Assembly (NCBI RefSeq): GCF_022965805.1 | Contig: NC_133103.1 | Span: forward strand, 46,208,047-46,272,046 | Length of the DNA: 64,000 nucleotides | From: Primulina eburnea | Lineage: Eukaryota > Streptophyta > Magnoliopsida > Lamiales > Gesneriaceae | Reading direction: 5' to 3' | In this document: piece by piece, positions 49,558 through 61,900 of the stretch | Layout: each line of letters opens with the position of its first letter | Position numbering within the stretch: position 1 is the first letter of the stretch | The notes under the pieces: generated by a model | Told to the model about the DNA's origin: nothing | Databases searched by the model: none | What the model saw: the letters and a program-made list of their open reading frames with translations, nothing else | Program-made: the position numbers and the translations under genes

Positions 49558-49826
49558 TGTTAAAAGTAAAAATTTACAGTAAAAAGTAAAAATCTCAAAC
49601 TATCAAAATTTATCAAACTACACTTTATAAAATTTTCTATCTACTCAATTGTGATTTTCTTCACACATTTAAAGACCTATTTACAGAATTTCTTTGGAAA
49701 TAATTCAAAAATAAATATATCATTACATACATCATCACACACTAATTTTAAATATTTACAACTCTTATTTTCAACGTTCAACTTTCTTATTTTCAATATT
49801 CAAATATTACAACTCATTTTTCAACA
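49558..49826 (-). repeat. 5' LTR of the truncated copia copy
   Basis: Minus strand TGTTGAAAAATGAG to CTTTTAACA, 269 bp, aligning with 40,948-41,219; followed by the primer site. Its outer end at 49,826 abuts the start of ARP7 segmental homology (GGACCATATTGTTT, also at 58,615). Confidence 0.78.
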
Positions 49827-50444
49827 TGGACCATATTGTTTGAGGCGTCCAATTTTTAAAATTGAACTTGGACCCAAGAAATCTCAGGTATGACCGCAAA
49901 AGAAACTGAAAAAAATAAAAATCAATAAACGTAAAATACTCCTACTCTGATCATGTGGTTGCACGGTAAATAACCAGCATAACGACCATTTCAAAAGCTT
50001 CAATAGTGACCATAGCTTGATAGCATGTCAAGTAAAGATTTGGATAGTTTCCTATGAAGCTTACTATAAGTTTACAACAAAGCAACGAATAAAAGTCGAG
50101 TTTGATCTAAAGTTGTTACTTCGATTCTCATAAGCATTTGCGATGAACAATGGATGGTCCGCTTTCATCGTAATCTGCTTTGGTGACATGTTGGTTTTGA
50201 GGAAACACGACTTTGGCAAGAATGGCTCCTCCCACCCATGCCGAATACCTCAACAAATTTTCCGGCATATATTCTGGAGGCTACATGTAATTGATAAACA
50301 TATAATGAACCATTATTAGACAAAATAACAGAGAGGTGCACAAGACAATAGCTAAACAAGCAATTTGTTTTTCAAATATAAAAATATATAAGAAAATAAT
50401 AAAGAAAAACTATATAAAAAATGAAAATACATATTTTTAAATTA

Positions 50445-52007
50445 CTAGCAAGAAGCATGTGCGATGCACGTAAATATTAATTATTTAATAAAAATTAAAA
50501 TTTGATTTTTTTAAAAAATAATTTGAATCATTTTTTTATTTATATTGTTTTAGTCTTTTGTCATATTAGAAGAATAAATTAATTAAGAACTTATATACCT
50601 TAATTTCAAAATTTTTTATCAAATTAAAATTCAAGCAGTTGATTTTATGTTATATAATAAATTATAACGAACATAATATATAGAACAAATTGAACTAAAA
50701 CAAATTTTGAAAATATATATATCTAAGCACCACATATAAGGTATAAAAACCTAAAAATCAACCAAATTATGGATTTTATAAATGCATAAATCATAATTTA
50801 TATAAATGAAGCACACTAAGGACAAATAATTATCTATTTAAAATATTTGTGACTAACTCATCAAAATATTATCAAAACTAATGAAATAATAATATTGATA
50901 ATAAAATATAACATATAATATTCAATTTAAATATTATTTAACCTCATACAAAACTTTTTTACCTTTTACTTTAGAATTATATATCATAAACAAATTAATT
51001 TCATATACATCAGTTAATGAGTATATAATTTATATTTCTAATGATATTTTCAATCGGTTGACAATCTAAACAACAAGATATAGTTTGAAATGTAAAAACC
51101 TGTGAAAAGTGAAGACACATGAATTTTATGGATGTTCGGAGAAAAATACTCATACGTCACCCCATCTTCGTCTATAGGAAAGATTCCACTAAAAGTCTTT
51201 ATCTGATATATAATTTTTTTTAAAAAAATGCTATTAAAATATTTAAATTTCTTATTATAGCTAACTTTCTTAATTTTTCTATCAGATTCATATTTTATGA
51301 TATTATTAGTATATAAACATTCATAATTATTGATATAAATTCTACTAAATAATTTATTAAATTATTTACTTTCAATTTTTAGTTAAAAAATCATACAATA
51401 TATTAGTATTAAATTTTATATTATTATATACTTATCATGTTATTGTACTATTGCATATATAATTATTTTTTTCTTATATATTCTTGTGATACTATAATTT
51501 ATTACTTAATTAGAAATTATACTAAAATATAATTACAAAATTGCATTAAAATCATAAAATAACATGTAGAAAGAAAATTAAAAGGATAAAATATTTAAAG
51601 TTAGTATAAAGATGGATTATTTGAGAAAATTAATATAGGAGTTATATTTTATTCTTGAAGTGATATAAATTATTACAAACAATGTATATTGTAGTGATAA
51701 TTCATTAGCATTTGTTAGACTATTAATTATATATTATGTGGAATGATTGGGCTACTAATTAATTATATATTATGTGGAATAAATAAAAATTTTGATATTT
51801 CATTTTTACACTTACAATAATTAGAAATTTACAAATATATATTTATTGAATCTTTGGAATCGATTGATCAGAAGATCATTTTTTATCTTTTGACAATTTT
51901 TATGTCATTTTGTTTAAGTTTGCACGAAGGGTATTCTTATCAATGTACAATCAGAAAACATTGTAGATTATACACACTTTTATAGGTATATAGAATATAG
52001 ATATAGA
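50445..52007 (-). mobile_element. Non-autonomous Helitron in intron 6 of ARP7-B, exact ends proven by empty site
   Basis: Read on the minus strand it begins TCTATATCTATATTC (52,007) and ends GTGCATCGCACATGC hairpin + TTCTTG + CTAG (50,445), inserted between A and T. The paralogous intron in copy C reads AAATTATTAGGTGG (59,237-59,250) with no insert, while copy B reads AAATTA-[insert]-TTAGGTGG, so the 1,563-bp insert is delimited exactly. TC start, CTRR end, 3' hairpin, A^T target and no target duplication are all Helitron features. No Rep/helicase. It appears to carry an LTR fragment at 51.1 kb. Confidence 0.86.
51110..51215 (-). repeat. SIRE-like LTR fragment inside the Helitron
   Basis: GATGTTCGGAGAAAAATACT, CATACGTCACCCCATCTTCG and GATTCCACTAAAAGTCTT resemble the reversed LTR block at about 33,240-33,320. 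It is short and diverged; it was probably captured by, or inserted in, an ancestor of the Helitron. Confidence 0.45.
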
Positions 52008-53681
52008 TTAGGTGGAGTAGGAAAACCAGCCCAAATATCAAACGGGTTTTTATCATCTTGATTTCATCGGCTTACACATCAACTTCGGGTTTCTGTCAAC
52101 AGGACAACTGAATAGTAGCAAACATGGATTTACATCTGAAAGACCCTAAAACCCTGTGTTTTTAAAAATGAGTTTTACTGCTGATATTAATTTCATATAG
52201 TCTATGCTTTTTTTGGTTTTCATAGGAGCAGGTGCTATAGCTATTTGTCCCTGACCCATTTTCGAAAATGAGGGGAAATTTTTTCTTTTAATAATTACAT
52301 CAAGTTTAAGTAACATACACTGCTTAAAACATATCACGTCAAGATGAGTATTTCCGGAACTTTAACATGGACTGCTTAGATTTGTCAAGAGAACATGTTG
52401 ATGTTGATATTCATGCAATATGTTTTAAAACTCAAATGGCATTGTCGTTCAAATTGGATTGAGAATGAAAAAAGATAGGAAGTGTAAATAAAAGACAACT
52501 ATATTTAAATTACCTTCACCAGACAAGGACGGATTACAGAGGAGCAAAGGCCAGCTTCCTTCTGAAACCTATCTTCGAAACCTACGACAAGAAGCAAAGG
52601 ACAGCATCAGCCACAGCTAAATAAGACAACTGTTTGCTCAGTCCAACCAAAAAATCCTCGTATAAAAGCAAGGGATCAAAACAGCCATGTCCATCAGGTT
52701 ATCATAAAATCAACTGAAAATATTAACTTAAACACACGAACCACCGACCCGCATAAAGGCAAAGCTGTCTTATTTAAATAAACAAATATTGTCACTTAGC
52801 AAAAACTAATTTCCAAACCCAGAACTCAGAATTAGTATTAAGATGTCTTAGAAGCATGCATACTCATCATGAATTACTTCAACCATAAATGCTATTAAGA
52901 AACCAAAAAATCAAATTCCAAATAAGCAAGGGCTCACCTTTTTCTAATAGGTGCAAGGGTATAGTTCCTGCTCTATCTAACCAAGATAAAGAGGAAGGCA
53001 TTATACTGTTTATACTTCTTGCAAAGCATACAGATTTTGTAGTTTGCAGAAGTTTTCGGATTAAAAGGCATCAATTAAAATTATATGTTTTCTGCCAGCA
53101 TCACGATTGTCACAACGTACAAAGATCATAGAGAAGAATGCATCTCATTCAGCTGATACATATTTTTAAGAATCTCACCGATCATCGAGGTACTTCCACC
53201 GCAAAGCACGGTATTTTCTAGTAGCTGACGATGATTTTCGAATGACACCGTCGAAACACATCTAACAAGCTGCTCCACTATTCCATGTGCCTCTAAATTT
53301 AAAATGGATGGTTGATATAAGGCCTCACCAACAGTATATCTTCCTCTTCCAATTTTTATCACCTGAAAGAGCGACATAAAGATTTACATTCCATGAACAC
53401 AAGAATGATCTGTTATGCGTTAATTATTCATGGCTGATTTAGTCTCTAACATTAAGTAATGGTACTGACATTGGCAGCAGCATATAAAACAAACTTAGAA
53501 TCCTTTAAGCATGTATATTAGCAGTCCAATTAGCAAGGCAATGGCATCCAATCAAAGCAAACTCTTTCAACATTAAGGTCCTCAAAGTCGGCAGAAGGAC
53601 ACCAAATTGTGTGGAGTATAAGTTAAACAGACATGCATCTTTCTTAGAATTTACTTATTCAACAAGTTTATGATGTCATAC

Positions 53682-54123
53682 TGTCATGGGCTCTTGGCCC
53701 AAACCAAGAAGAATTGCTATGGGAAATCCAAATAAAATAGGATCTAAGCTGATTTGATATCTTTTATTTGATTATTATCTTTTCTTCTAGTTAAGTTTGA
53801 ATAAATAAATGAGATACTTATGATATTTAGGACAGTGAGTTAGGTTATCGTAATCTTCTATTTTTGGTTGATGATCTTTTATTTTGGTTAGGATATGTTT
53901 ATCTTTTGTATGAATCTCTCTTATATATGGGAGGATTGAATTATTAAAAAAGGGTGAAGAAGAAATATCATTCACGATCTTATGATATGAGATCTGAAGT
54001 TCTCTCTCAATGAGCTCAAAACCAAAAATCAAGCCTTTAACAAGCTTGAAATTTGAAGCATCATGTTTCATGATCGGGCCATAAATCGCCTCATAACGAG
54101 ATCCATAACTCGGGACCATAACA
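53682..54123. repeat. Possible solo LTR in intron 4 of ARP7-B
   Basis: About 440 bp from TGTCATGGGCTCTTGGCCC to GGGACCATAACA; TG...CA ends and a text unlike the flanking intron. No clean target duplication (CATAC / TATGC). The corresponding intron of copy C is deleted here, so there is no empty site to compare. The minus-strand open frame 54,119-53,787 runs through it and resembles no known protein to me. Confidence 0.35.
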
Positions 54124-56299
54124 TATGCATAGCGGCATTAGCATTCTGATGTATGTATTTGTATCAAATAAGGAAAGTATATTTTGGCTATTGCAGAACA
54201 AAAAATAAAGTCCTGGAGCACAAGAAGAGATAAGCAATTATGGTGCATGAACTTTCCACATTGCCATTTAAAATAACATCTTAGCCACCGTTTTATCAAT
54301 CTCTCTCAGTTGCAAATCAACCCACAAGATTTCCGTGCCAATGAGAACTCAAATTCCAACCCAAAGAAATGACTGAATGCAAGCATGCAAAGTCACTGAG
54401 AATGCACAAGAGTGCACACCATTTTCTAAAACATGCACACTAGCACCACCATCTAGCATTTGTGCTTCATTGTTTCTTGTACTTGTCATGCTTGCTTATG
54501 ATCTTTTTTGTATTTTGGAAAAGAACTGGATGGGTTAGCTTACATGCATGAGGTAAACAAATATGGCATAACTTTTTAGAGCCGAAAATAGAGAAGGTAT
54601 CTAAAAAAGTCATATTAACTCGAAATTCAGTTATTCCTTAATTTGAAATCATAGTTCACCATCAAGAATGAAAAATAGATGCATGCACCTGTCCATCGGG
54701 AAGAGTATGTTGCTCCTCAGGGCAGTCATGCTGAAATTGATCATAAGAAGCAGCATCCTCAGCACAGCATGCATAGTGCTCCTTTAATTTTTCACATTCA
54801 GAGATACTAAGGTTAGTTAACAAGTGGATTAGATTTCCCAAGCTCTTGAGCAAATAAATTAGTTAAATCCATTCTCCCGATTTCAAATCTTCTTGAAGAT
54901 ATATGCTGAACAGCACCTTCAATTACTGATGCAATATCTGAAAATATGGATATAGACAGAAATCTAGAGAAATATATGATTTCATGAGACCAAGTTCATT
55001 GTGTCAGCTGAGCCTCAAATCACCAGAAGCAAGCAAGAGAAAGTAAATGTTTGAAGGAAGAAGGCAAAAGATTAAAAAAAAAAACTAAATGGACATAGTG
55101 ACTTGTGACAGCTGAAATCTACAACCAATTTCAACTCTTCCATCAATCAAAGAATTTATATTACCCAAAAAAACAAAGCAACAACTTTACCGGTCTTGCC
55201 ATGGCCAATATCCACTGTGCAACCTGAGATACGTCCAACGGTATATAGTGATAGCACTGCTTGCTCAGATGCATAAAAGCCTGAGATGTTGAAATTCTCA
55301 AACATAATTTGGACCAATTGCTCTCTAATGGCCTGTCCAAAAAGAATTTTATTAATCATATAATAGTACAAAAAAATTACAAAAGAATTCATGCAATAAG
55401 TTCTCTTCTTCATCACCAATATGACAAAGGGGTATCTTCCTGGTCAAAAGCACAATTTGAATTTAGCAACTTGTGTCAAGCCTTCACAAAATTCAGACGC
55501 TACAGTTGAAGATATCATTCAAAATCTGCAAGTTCTTCGTTTTTCTCACTCTTTCCTTTTTCAAATTTCCCAGAGTTTTGGGGCCCATTTAGTTTTGCTT
55601 TTTTGAGTGAACACATAAACTTCGGAAGGGAAATAGTGTAATTACTATTGTGAAAATCCATGAACAAAAGGCAAAGTAATCACAGATCATCACCTGGTAC
55701 TCTAAATGATCCATTACCAAAATTCTTCCCATCAATCTCAGCATGCAGGGTTGATCTAAATCAATTTTTCACTACCAACACATAGGAAATTACGTGACAC
55801 CTTCAACTCTTTTTTCCTACAAACAAACTCATAAGAAGATTTATTTGTCATTAAAACACGAAAAGTACTTCTATTAGCTCATTGGGAAAACCATTCATGA
55901 CTCTATCTTGGTAGCTCTCACCACCACTGTCGATATTCAAAAGTAATATATGGCAAACAATAGGCCTCTCTCTTATAAGCATAAACACACTTACATTTTC
56001 TCCTTCCATCTTCAGCATCAACCTTTACAAATTCTCCTGATTGAACTCTGTAATTCAAATACAAGCACATGTCTCATGTTACCAGCACAAACAAGCACAC
56101 ACACGCACACAAGACACCAAAAAAAAAGATTCTTGAGCACTGAGCAATCATAAAATGAGAACAAATGATGAAGCATATATTTGAATGATATCAAAACACT
56201 TTGGAAATCCAGTCATATACACAAGTGTTTTTTTACATGTGAATACTAGTGAGACTATTGACAGTAAAGTTTGTGAGAGTATTGACAGATAGTATCTTT

Positions 56300-57230
56300 C
56301 TACACTAGCCTCCTATAACCCATTTTCTCGGATTCTTCCACAGAAAGAATCCGGAAATTTGCTCCATCCAAGAAGCCAAGTGTGTTAGAACTAAGATCGT
56401 GTAATTCAATCTTCTTAGCAGCTTTGATGATCGAGACCCTTTGAGAATCTGTCACACTTCTACCCATGGTGAAGTATAGCTGTTTTCTTTGATCTCGCAT
56501 CATCTCAATTGACGTGATATCAGCCACCTCCATAACTTTCACGTAGCCGGTCGGGAGAAAGTCTCTTATTCTAGCCTCTATTAGAGCTTGTCGGCGGCCC
56601 CTCCTCCGACGTGCTCGTTCCAGTTTTCTTCCCATTCTCTGAGCTACTTGCAAAGCCCTGTCGACTTCAACTTCTGCTGCCCTGCGTCGAGCCTCAAAGT
56701 CTTTGACGCCTTTGGCATATTTTTTCTGCTTTTTCCCAGATTCTTTCTTCCTTTTGTATCGCTGCAATTTACTGTCAACTGAGTCGAGGTCTGTTTGTCT
56801 TTGTCGCAGGAGGTCATTTGCTTTATCACAAGCTTCCTGCGACCTGAACAACAGATTTGCACTGAAATGCAGCTCATTCACGGGAGTTCGGATGCTGCAC
56901 CACTGGCTAAGCTCACTCTGTATCATAAACAAAAAAAAAAATATGAGATACATTACGACGGTTCTTTTTTTACAAGAACTCGTCTAGTTTCAGTCACATA
57001 GATGAGATGATACCGGCAAAAATCAAAAGAATTAAAAAAAGAAAAAAGAAACATCTCGGATTTTATTTAACTAATTACTAATAAAACAAATAACTTAATG
57101 TTTTATGATCCGAATTCCGAGGAAAGAATGCAATTGACGTATTGCTCCACTCAACCTTGAAAAATCAAAGAAATTCAGAGTTTAGGTGCGCAATTGAAAA
57201 TCAAGAGAGAAGGCTTACCATTAACGCCAT
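56300..57230 (-). CDS. Unknown two-exon protein, basic coiled-coil type, 209 codons
   Basis: Exon 1 57,230-57,219 encodes only MALM, ending in a GTAAGC donor. After a 301-bp intron with acceptor TTTATGATACAG, exon 2 56,917-56,300 (205 codons plus stop) continues in frame: SELSQWCSIRTPVNELHFSA, a charged helical stretch (EACDKANDLLRQRQTDLDSV, DFEARRRAAEVEVDRALQVA), a highly basic patch (KLERARRRRGRRQ), then a compact C-terminal part (YVKVMEVADITSIEMM, LGFLDGANFRILSVEESEKM, ending GYRRLV). No family recognised. It is fully open, with gene-like base composition compared with the AT-rich flanks. It sits exactly where exons 1-2 of ARP7-B should be. The 60-bp duplication just upstream would be in its 5' leader or promoter. 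Confidence 0.62.
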
Positions 57231-57234
57231 TCTA

Positions 57235-57346
57235 TTGGAAGTTGGAAGTCAGGGTTCGTGAACAATTGCGGGATTTAATCGATCGAGAATTCTCTTGGAA
57301 GTTGGAAGTCAGGGTTCGTGAACAATTGCGGGATTTAATCGATCGA
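57235..57346. repeat. 60-bp tandem duplication upstream of the unknown gene
   Basis: The unit from TTGGAAGTTGGAAGTCAGGG to AATCGATCGA occurs at 57,235 and again at 57,295 with no difference over 52 bp. It ends 4 bp from the MALM start codon, so it is probably 5' leader. It recent-looking because it is perfect. Confidence 0.95.
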
Positions 57347-57349
57347 AAA

Positions 57350-58614
57350 CCCAGAAAAGAAAATGAAACTAGGAAGGAGAGAGTCGCGAGGAAAGGTGGG
57401 AGGGAAAATTCATTTGTAATAGTATATATAAAGAAAAATGCCAACTCAGTCAGTTGTTTATTTAACAATTATAATTTTGTACTTAAGCTAACATACCAAT
57501 TTACACTAGAATAATTAATGTTGGGATCACAAAGTGATAATAATACCTGGGCTAAATAAAAACCCAGATGGAGATACCCGTCACTCGGTCCTTGCACTGG
57601 ATCTAGAAAAAATATAGAATTTTTTTAAATCAAATTGAATATCTTTATAATTAAATTTATAAAAATGATAAATTATTTTAATAATAGTTAAGTTATGGTA
57701 ATGGAACATCTTACGTCGTATGTTATATAATTTCATTTTTTTTCCTTTTTGAAGAAAATATGTACATTAATACACAATCACAAAAAATTATTTTTAAATA
57801 AATACTTAAATCTATTATTCTACTAGTTGCAATTGGTGGTGATATTTTCAATCAATTGAGTTATGATTTGATGAATGATAGCATCGTTGTCTCTGTAGAT
57901 AATGAAATATTTTTAACTGTTGAAATTGAACTATTGTACAAATATTTCAATATATGAAAACTCGAAAAAACAATTTGAAAGATAATTATTTTGTCGTGGT
58001 GCGCTTGATGATTAGAAAATTTATATTTTATTGTTTTATTAATTATAATATATTATTGCCTAAATTGAACCAAGATCCTAACTCCGCCCTAGCTAGCTTA
58101 ACGATATAGTTAGCAAAATAATTTCGATCAAACTTTTTTTAAAAAAAAAACTAATAATCACATCAAATACAATCAGATAAAGTTATTTTTATAGAATACA
58201 GTTTGATCGATGTTATTTTCTAAAATAACTTTTGATTTCGGCTCAGATCTCAAATGCGCGATATAAGCTTTACCAATTTGTTTGATAATTTTTTTCAAAA
58301 AATAAAAAACAACTACTTAATTTATCCTTCACAAATCAATACTCAAAATTTAGATAAATTCATGAACCTAAACCTCACGCCTCCACCTTCCTTCATATCC
58401 TCCGCTTCTTTCTATTCCCATCAAGCCCGATTTTCCTATTGCGAATTTGTTTAAAAAGAATATGCAATTGTGTTGCGTTGATTTGTGTGGAGACTTCTTT
58501 TAATTGTCTATTCTTGTTTTACGGATATACTTGTTTTTTGTATTAAAGCTTGACTTCCATAAGTATACACGTATAGTTTTAAAAATTCTAATTAATTAGA
58601 AAAAATGAGTGGAG
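57350..58614. other. Intergenic AT-rich stretch
   Basis: Between the unknown gene and the downstream flank of ARP7-C. A poly-A/T stretch, no gene recognised. Presumed promoter of the unknown gene lies at its left end. Confidence 0.45.
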
Positions 58615-58917
58615 GACCATATTGTTTTTAAAATTGAACTTGGACCCAAGAAATCTAGGTAAGACCATAAAAGAAACTGAAAAAAATAAAAATCAATAAA
58701 CGTGAAATACTCCTACTCTGATCATGGGGTTGCACGGTAAATAACCAGCATAACGACCATTTCAAAAGACTTCAATAGTGACCATAGCTTGATAGCATGT
58801 CAAGTAAAGATTTGGATAGTTTCCTATGAAGCTGTTGAACATCACAGAATGTGGTGTCATTTTACAACAAAGCAACGAATAAAAGTCGAGTTTGATCTAA
58901 AGTTGTTACTTCGATTC

Positions 58918-61900
58918 TCAGAAGCATTTGCGATGAACAATGGATGGTCCGCTTTCATCGTAATCTGCTTTGGTTACATGTTGGTTTTGAGGAAACACGA
59001 CTTTGGCAAGAATGGCTCCTCCCACCCATGCCGAATCCCTCGACAATTTTTCCTGCATATATTCTGGAGGCTACATGTAATTAATAAACAAAGAATGAAT
59101 CATTATTAGACAAAATAACAACGAGGTGTCCAAGACAATAGCTAAATTATAAGCTGTGTGTTTTTCAAATATACAAATATCTAAGAAAATCATATAGAAA
59201 AACTATATAAAAAAAATTGAAAAATTACATATTTTTAAATTATTAGGTGGAGGAGGAAAACCAGCCCAAATATCATACGGTTTCATCATCTTCATTTCAT
59301 CGTCTTACAGACATTTTCAGGTTTCTGTCGACAGGACTACTGAATAGTAGCAAACATGGATTTACATCTGAAAGACCCTTAAACAATGCTTTTAAAACTG
59401 AGTTTTAAGGCTGATATTAATTTCATATAAGCAGGTGCTATAGGCTATTTGTGCCAGACCCATTTTCGAAAATGAGGTGAAATTTCTTCTTTTAATAATT
59501 ACATCCAGTTTGAGTAACATATACTGCTTAAAACATATCACGTCAAGATGAGTATTTCCGGAACTTTAACATGGACTGCTTAGATTTGTCAACAAAACAT
59601 GATGATGTTGATATTCATGCAATATATTTTAAAACTCAAATGGTACTGTTGTTTGAGTGGCAATAAAATGGGATTGAGAATGAAGAAAGATAGAAAGTGT
59701 AAATAAAAAACAACTACATTTAAATTACCTTCACCAGACAAGGACGGATAGCAGAGGATCAAACCAGCTTCCTTCTGAAACCTATCTTCGAAACCCTACG
59801 ACAAGAAGCAACCGACGACATCAGCCACGGCTAAATAAGACACACTGTTTGCTCATTCCAACCAAAAAATCCTTGTATAAAAGCAAGGGATCAAAATAGC
59901 CATGTCCATCAAGTTATCACAAAATCAACTGAAAATATTAATTTAACACACGAACCACCGACCGGCATACAGGCAGAGCTGTCTTATTTATATAAACAAA
60001 TATTGTCACTTGGAAAAAACCGATTTATAAACCAGAACTCAGAATTAATATTAAGATGTCTTGAAACCATGCATACTTATAACATGAATTTCTTCGACAG
60101 TAAAAATTCAGTTATTCCTTAATTTGAAATCATAGTTCACCATCAAGACAGAAAAATAGATGCATGGACCTGTCCATCAGGAAGAGTATGTTGCTCCTCA
60201 GGGCAGTCATGCTGAAATCGAACATAAGAAGCAGCATCCTCAGCACAGCATGCATAGTGCTCCTTTAATTTTTCACATTCAGAGATACTATGGTTAACAA
60301 GTGGATTAGATTTCCCAAGCTCTTGAGCAAATAAATTAGTTAAATCCATTCCTCCGATTTCAAATCTTCTTGAAGATATATGCTGAACAGCACCTTCAAT
60401 TACTGATGCAATATCTGAAAATATGGATGTCTGAGGGGATTACAGCAGAGTACTAAATATAATGGCTCAGCAAAGTAAAACTTCAGCTTAAAGATACCAG
60501 CGAGACATAAATCTAGAGAAATATATGATTTCATGAGACCAAGTTCATTGTATCAGCTGAGCTTTAAATCACTAGAAGCAAGAAAGAGAAAGTAAATGTT
60601 TGAAGGAAGAAGGCAAAAGATTAAAAAAAAATACGGCAATGTTCGGTCAATTGGTTGTGTTTTTAAAAAACATTCTCTCCACCAAAACAAGACAAAGCAT
60701 AAATCACATTGTCCATTTCAATCTCCCAAAAATATTTTTTATCTTACTTTTATATCTTCCGGACAATCATTACTTCATCACTCTTCTCATGAATTACCAA
60801 ACCTACTTTATTATTATATTATATTATAACTCAAAACATTTTTTTTCAAAATTTTAATGACATGAATAAACCAACAAATTTTTAATGACATGATATCTGT
60901 AGTTAAAAATATATCCTCCCAACAATAAAATCAAGCATGTATTACTCTTCAACACAATGTTTCGATACATAGTTTCTCGAAACATCTTCCACAAAAACTC
61001 AAAAACATTACCAACCATTACCTAGTATGTGTTTTTCATTGGAATCCTTTTTGTTCGTAATGTGTTCTCCACAGAAGTATTTATTTTGGAGATCATCGGG
61101 CCAACTCAAATTATGAAGCAAAAGGTGAACTTGAGAAAATATGGATGAGCAGCTTACACAACTGCCGGTGATAGAAAGAAAACCGCCATCAGCAGCTTCG
61201 AAGACAACTTTGGGATGATTCAGAGAACAACAAGTACTTTTTACCAAATAGCCATCTTCTATAGCTTGTTTCATGGCATAAATTCTACCATATTAAAATT
61301 TTTGTAGCTTATAAGATACTGGAAATTGAAAGGTGTGGTGTAGAGTGGAAAACCCTAGATATAAAACCAAACCCCTTTTGCTTAAGATAATATGCTTAAG
61401 TTCAAAAGGTATGAAAAAAGGACAGTGTCAAAACCAAATGGACATAGTGGCTTGTGACAGCTGAAATCTACAACAGTTTCAACTCTGCCAACAATCAAAG
61501 AATCTATATCACCCAAAAAAACAAGGCAACAACTTTACCAGTCTTGCCATGGCCAATATCCACTGTGCAACCTGAGATACGTCCAACAGCATATAGTGAT
61601 AGCACTGCTTGCTCAGATGCATAAAAGCCTGAGATGTTGAAATTCTCAAACATCATTTGGACCAATTGCTCTCTAATGGCCTTTCCAAAAAGAATTTTAT
61701 TAATCATATAATAGTAAAAAAAAATTACAAAAGAATTCATGCAATAAGTTCTCTTCTTCATCACCAATATGACAAAGGGGTATCTTCCTGGTTAAAAGCA
61801 CAATTTGAATTTAGCAACTTGTGTCGAGCCTTCACAAAATTCAGATACTACAGTTCAAGATGTCATTCAAAATCTGCAAGATCTTCGTTTTTCTCACTCT

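Larger units (their letters stand above)
48727..49826 (-). mobile_element. Truncated copia copy: 5' LTR, primer site, leader, start of gag
   Basis: Minus strand: LTR 49,826-49,558, primer site TTATCAGCACGA just after it (about 49,555-49,544), leader, small hydrophobic ORF 48,945-48,775, gag ATG at 48,743 in the same ACCACCATG context as the 35.9-kb element, then after a few codons an abrupt join at 48,727 to the POP1 array. Only the first 1.1 kb of the element remains. Confidence 0.78.
50128..55332 (-). pseudogene. ARP7: ARP7 copy B: exons 3-7 present, exons 1-2 missing, exon 4 frameshifted
   Basis: Minus strand exons: 3, 55,332-55,191; 4, 54,937-54,689; 5, 53,362-53,179 (IGRGRYTVGEALYQPSI, NHRQLLENTVLCGG); 6, 52,581-52,514 (FEDRFQKEAGLCSSVIRPCL); 7, 50,280-50,128 ([29 protein letters not shown], ending HRKCL). 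All splice sites are GT-AG and phases agree. Exon 4 is 249 bp against 245 bp in copy C: a TAAC duplication after SNPLVN creates a frameshift and immediate stop. ARP7 homology upstream ends at 56,203 inside intron 2, about 10 bp short of exon 2. The copy therefore has neither start nor full frame. Intron 6 carries a Helitron; intron 4 has a likely solo LTR. It is the only complete set of exons 5-7 in the window and shows the 3' gene structure. Confidence 0.86.

Noticed and set aside
53787..54119. 110-codon minus-strand frame in ARP7-B intron 4
   Set aside because: Coincides with a probable solo LTR; no recognisable protein.
57194..57514. 106-codon plus-strand frame with a 20-residue internal repeat
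   Set aside because: The repeat is the 60-bp tandem duplication; the better-supported gene is on the other strand with proper splice sites.
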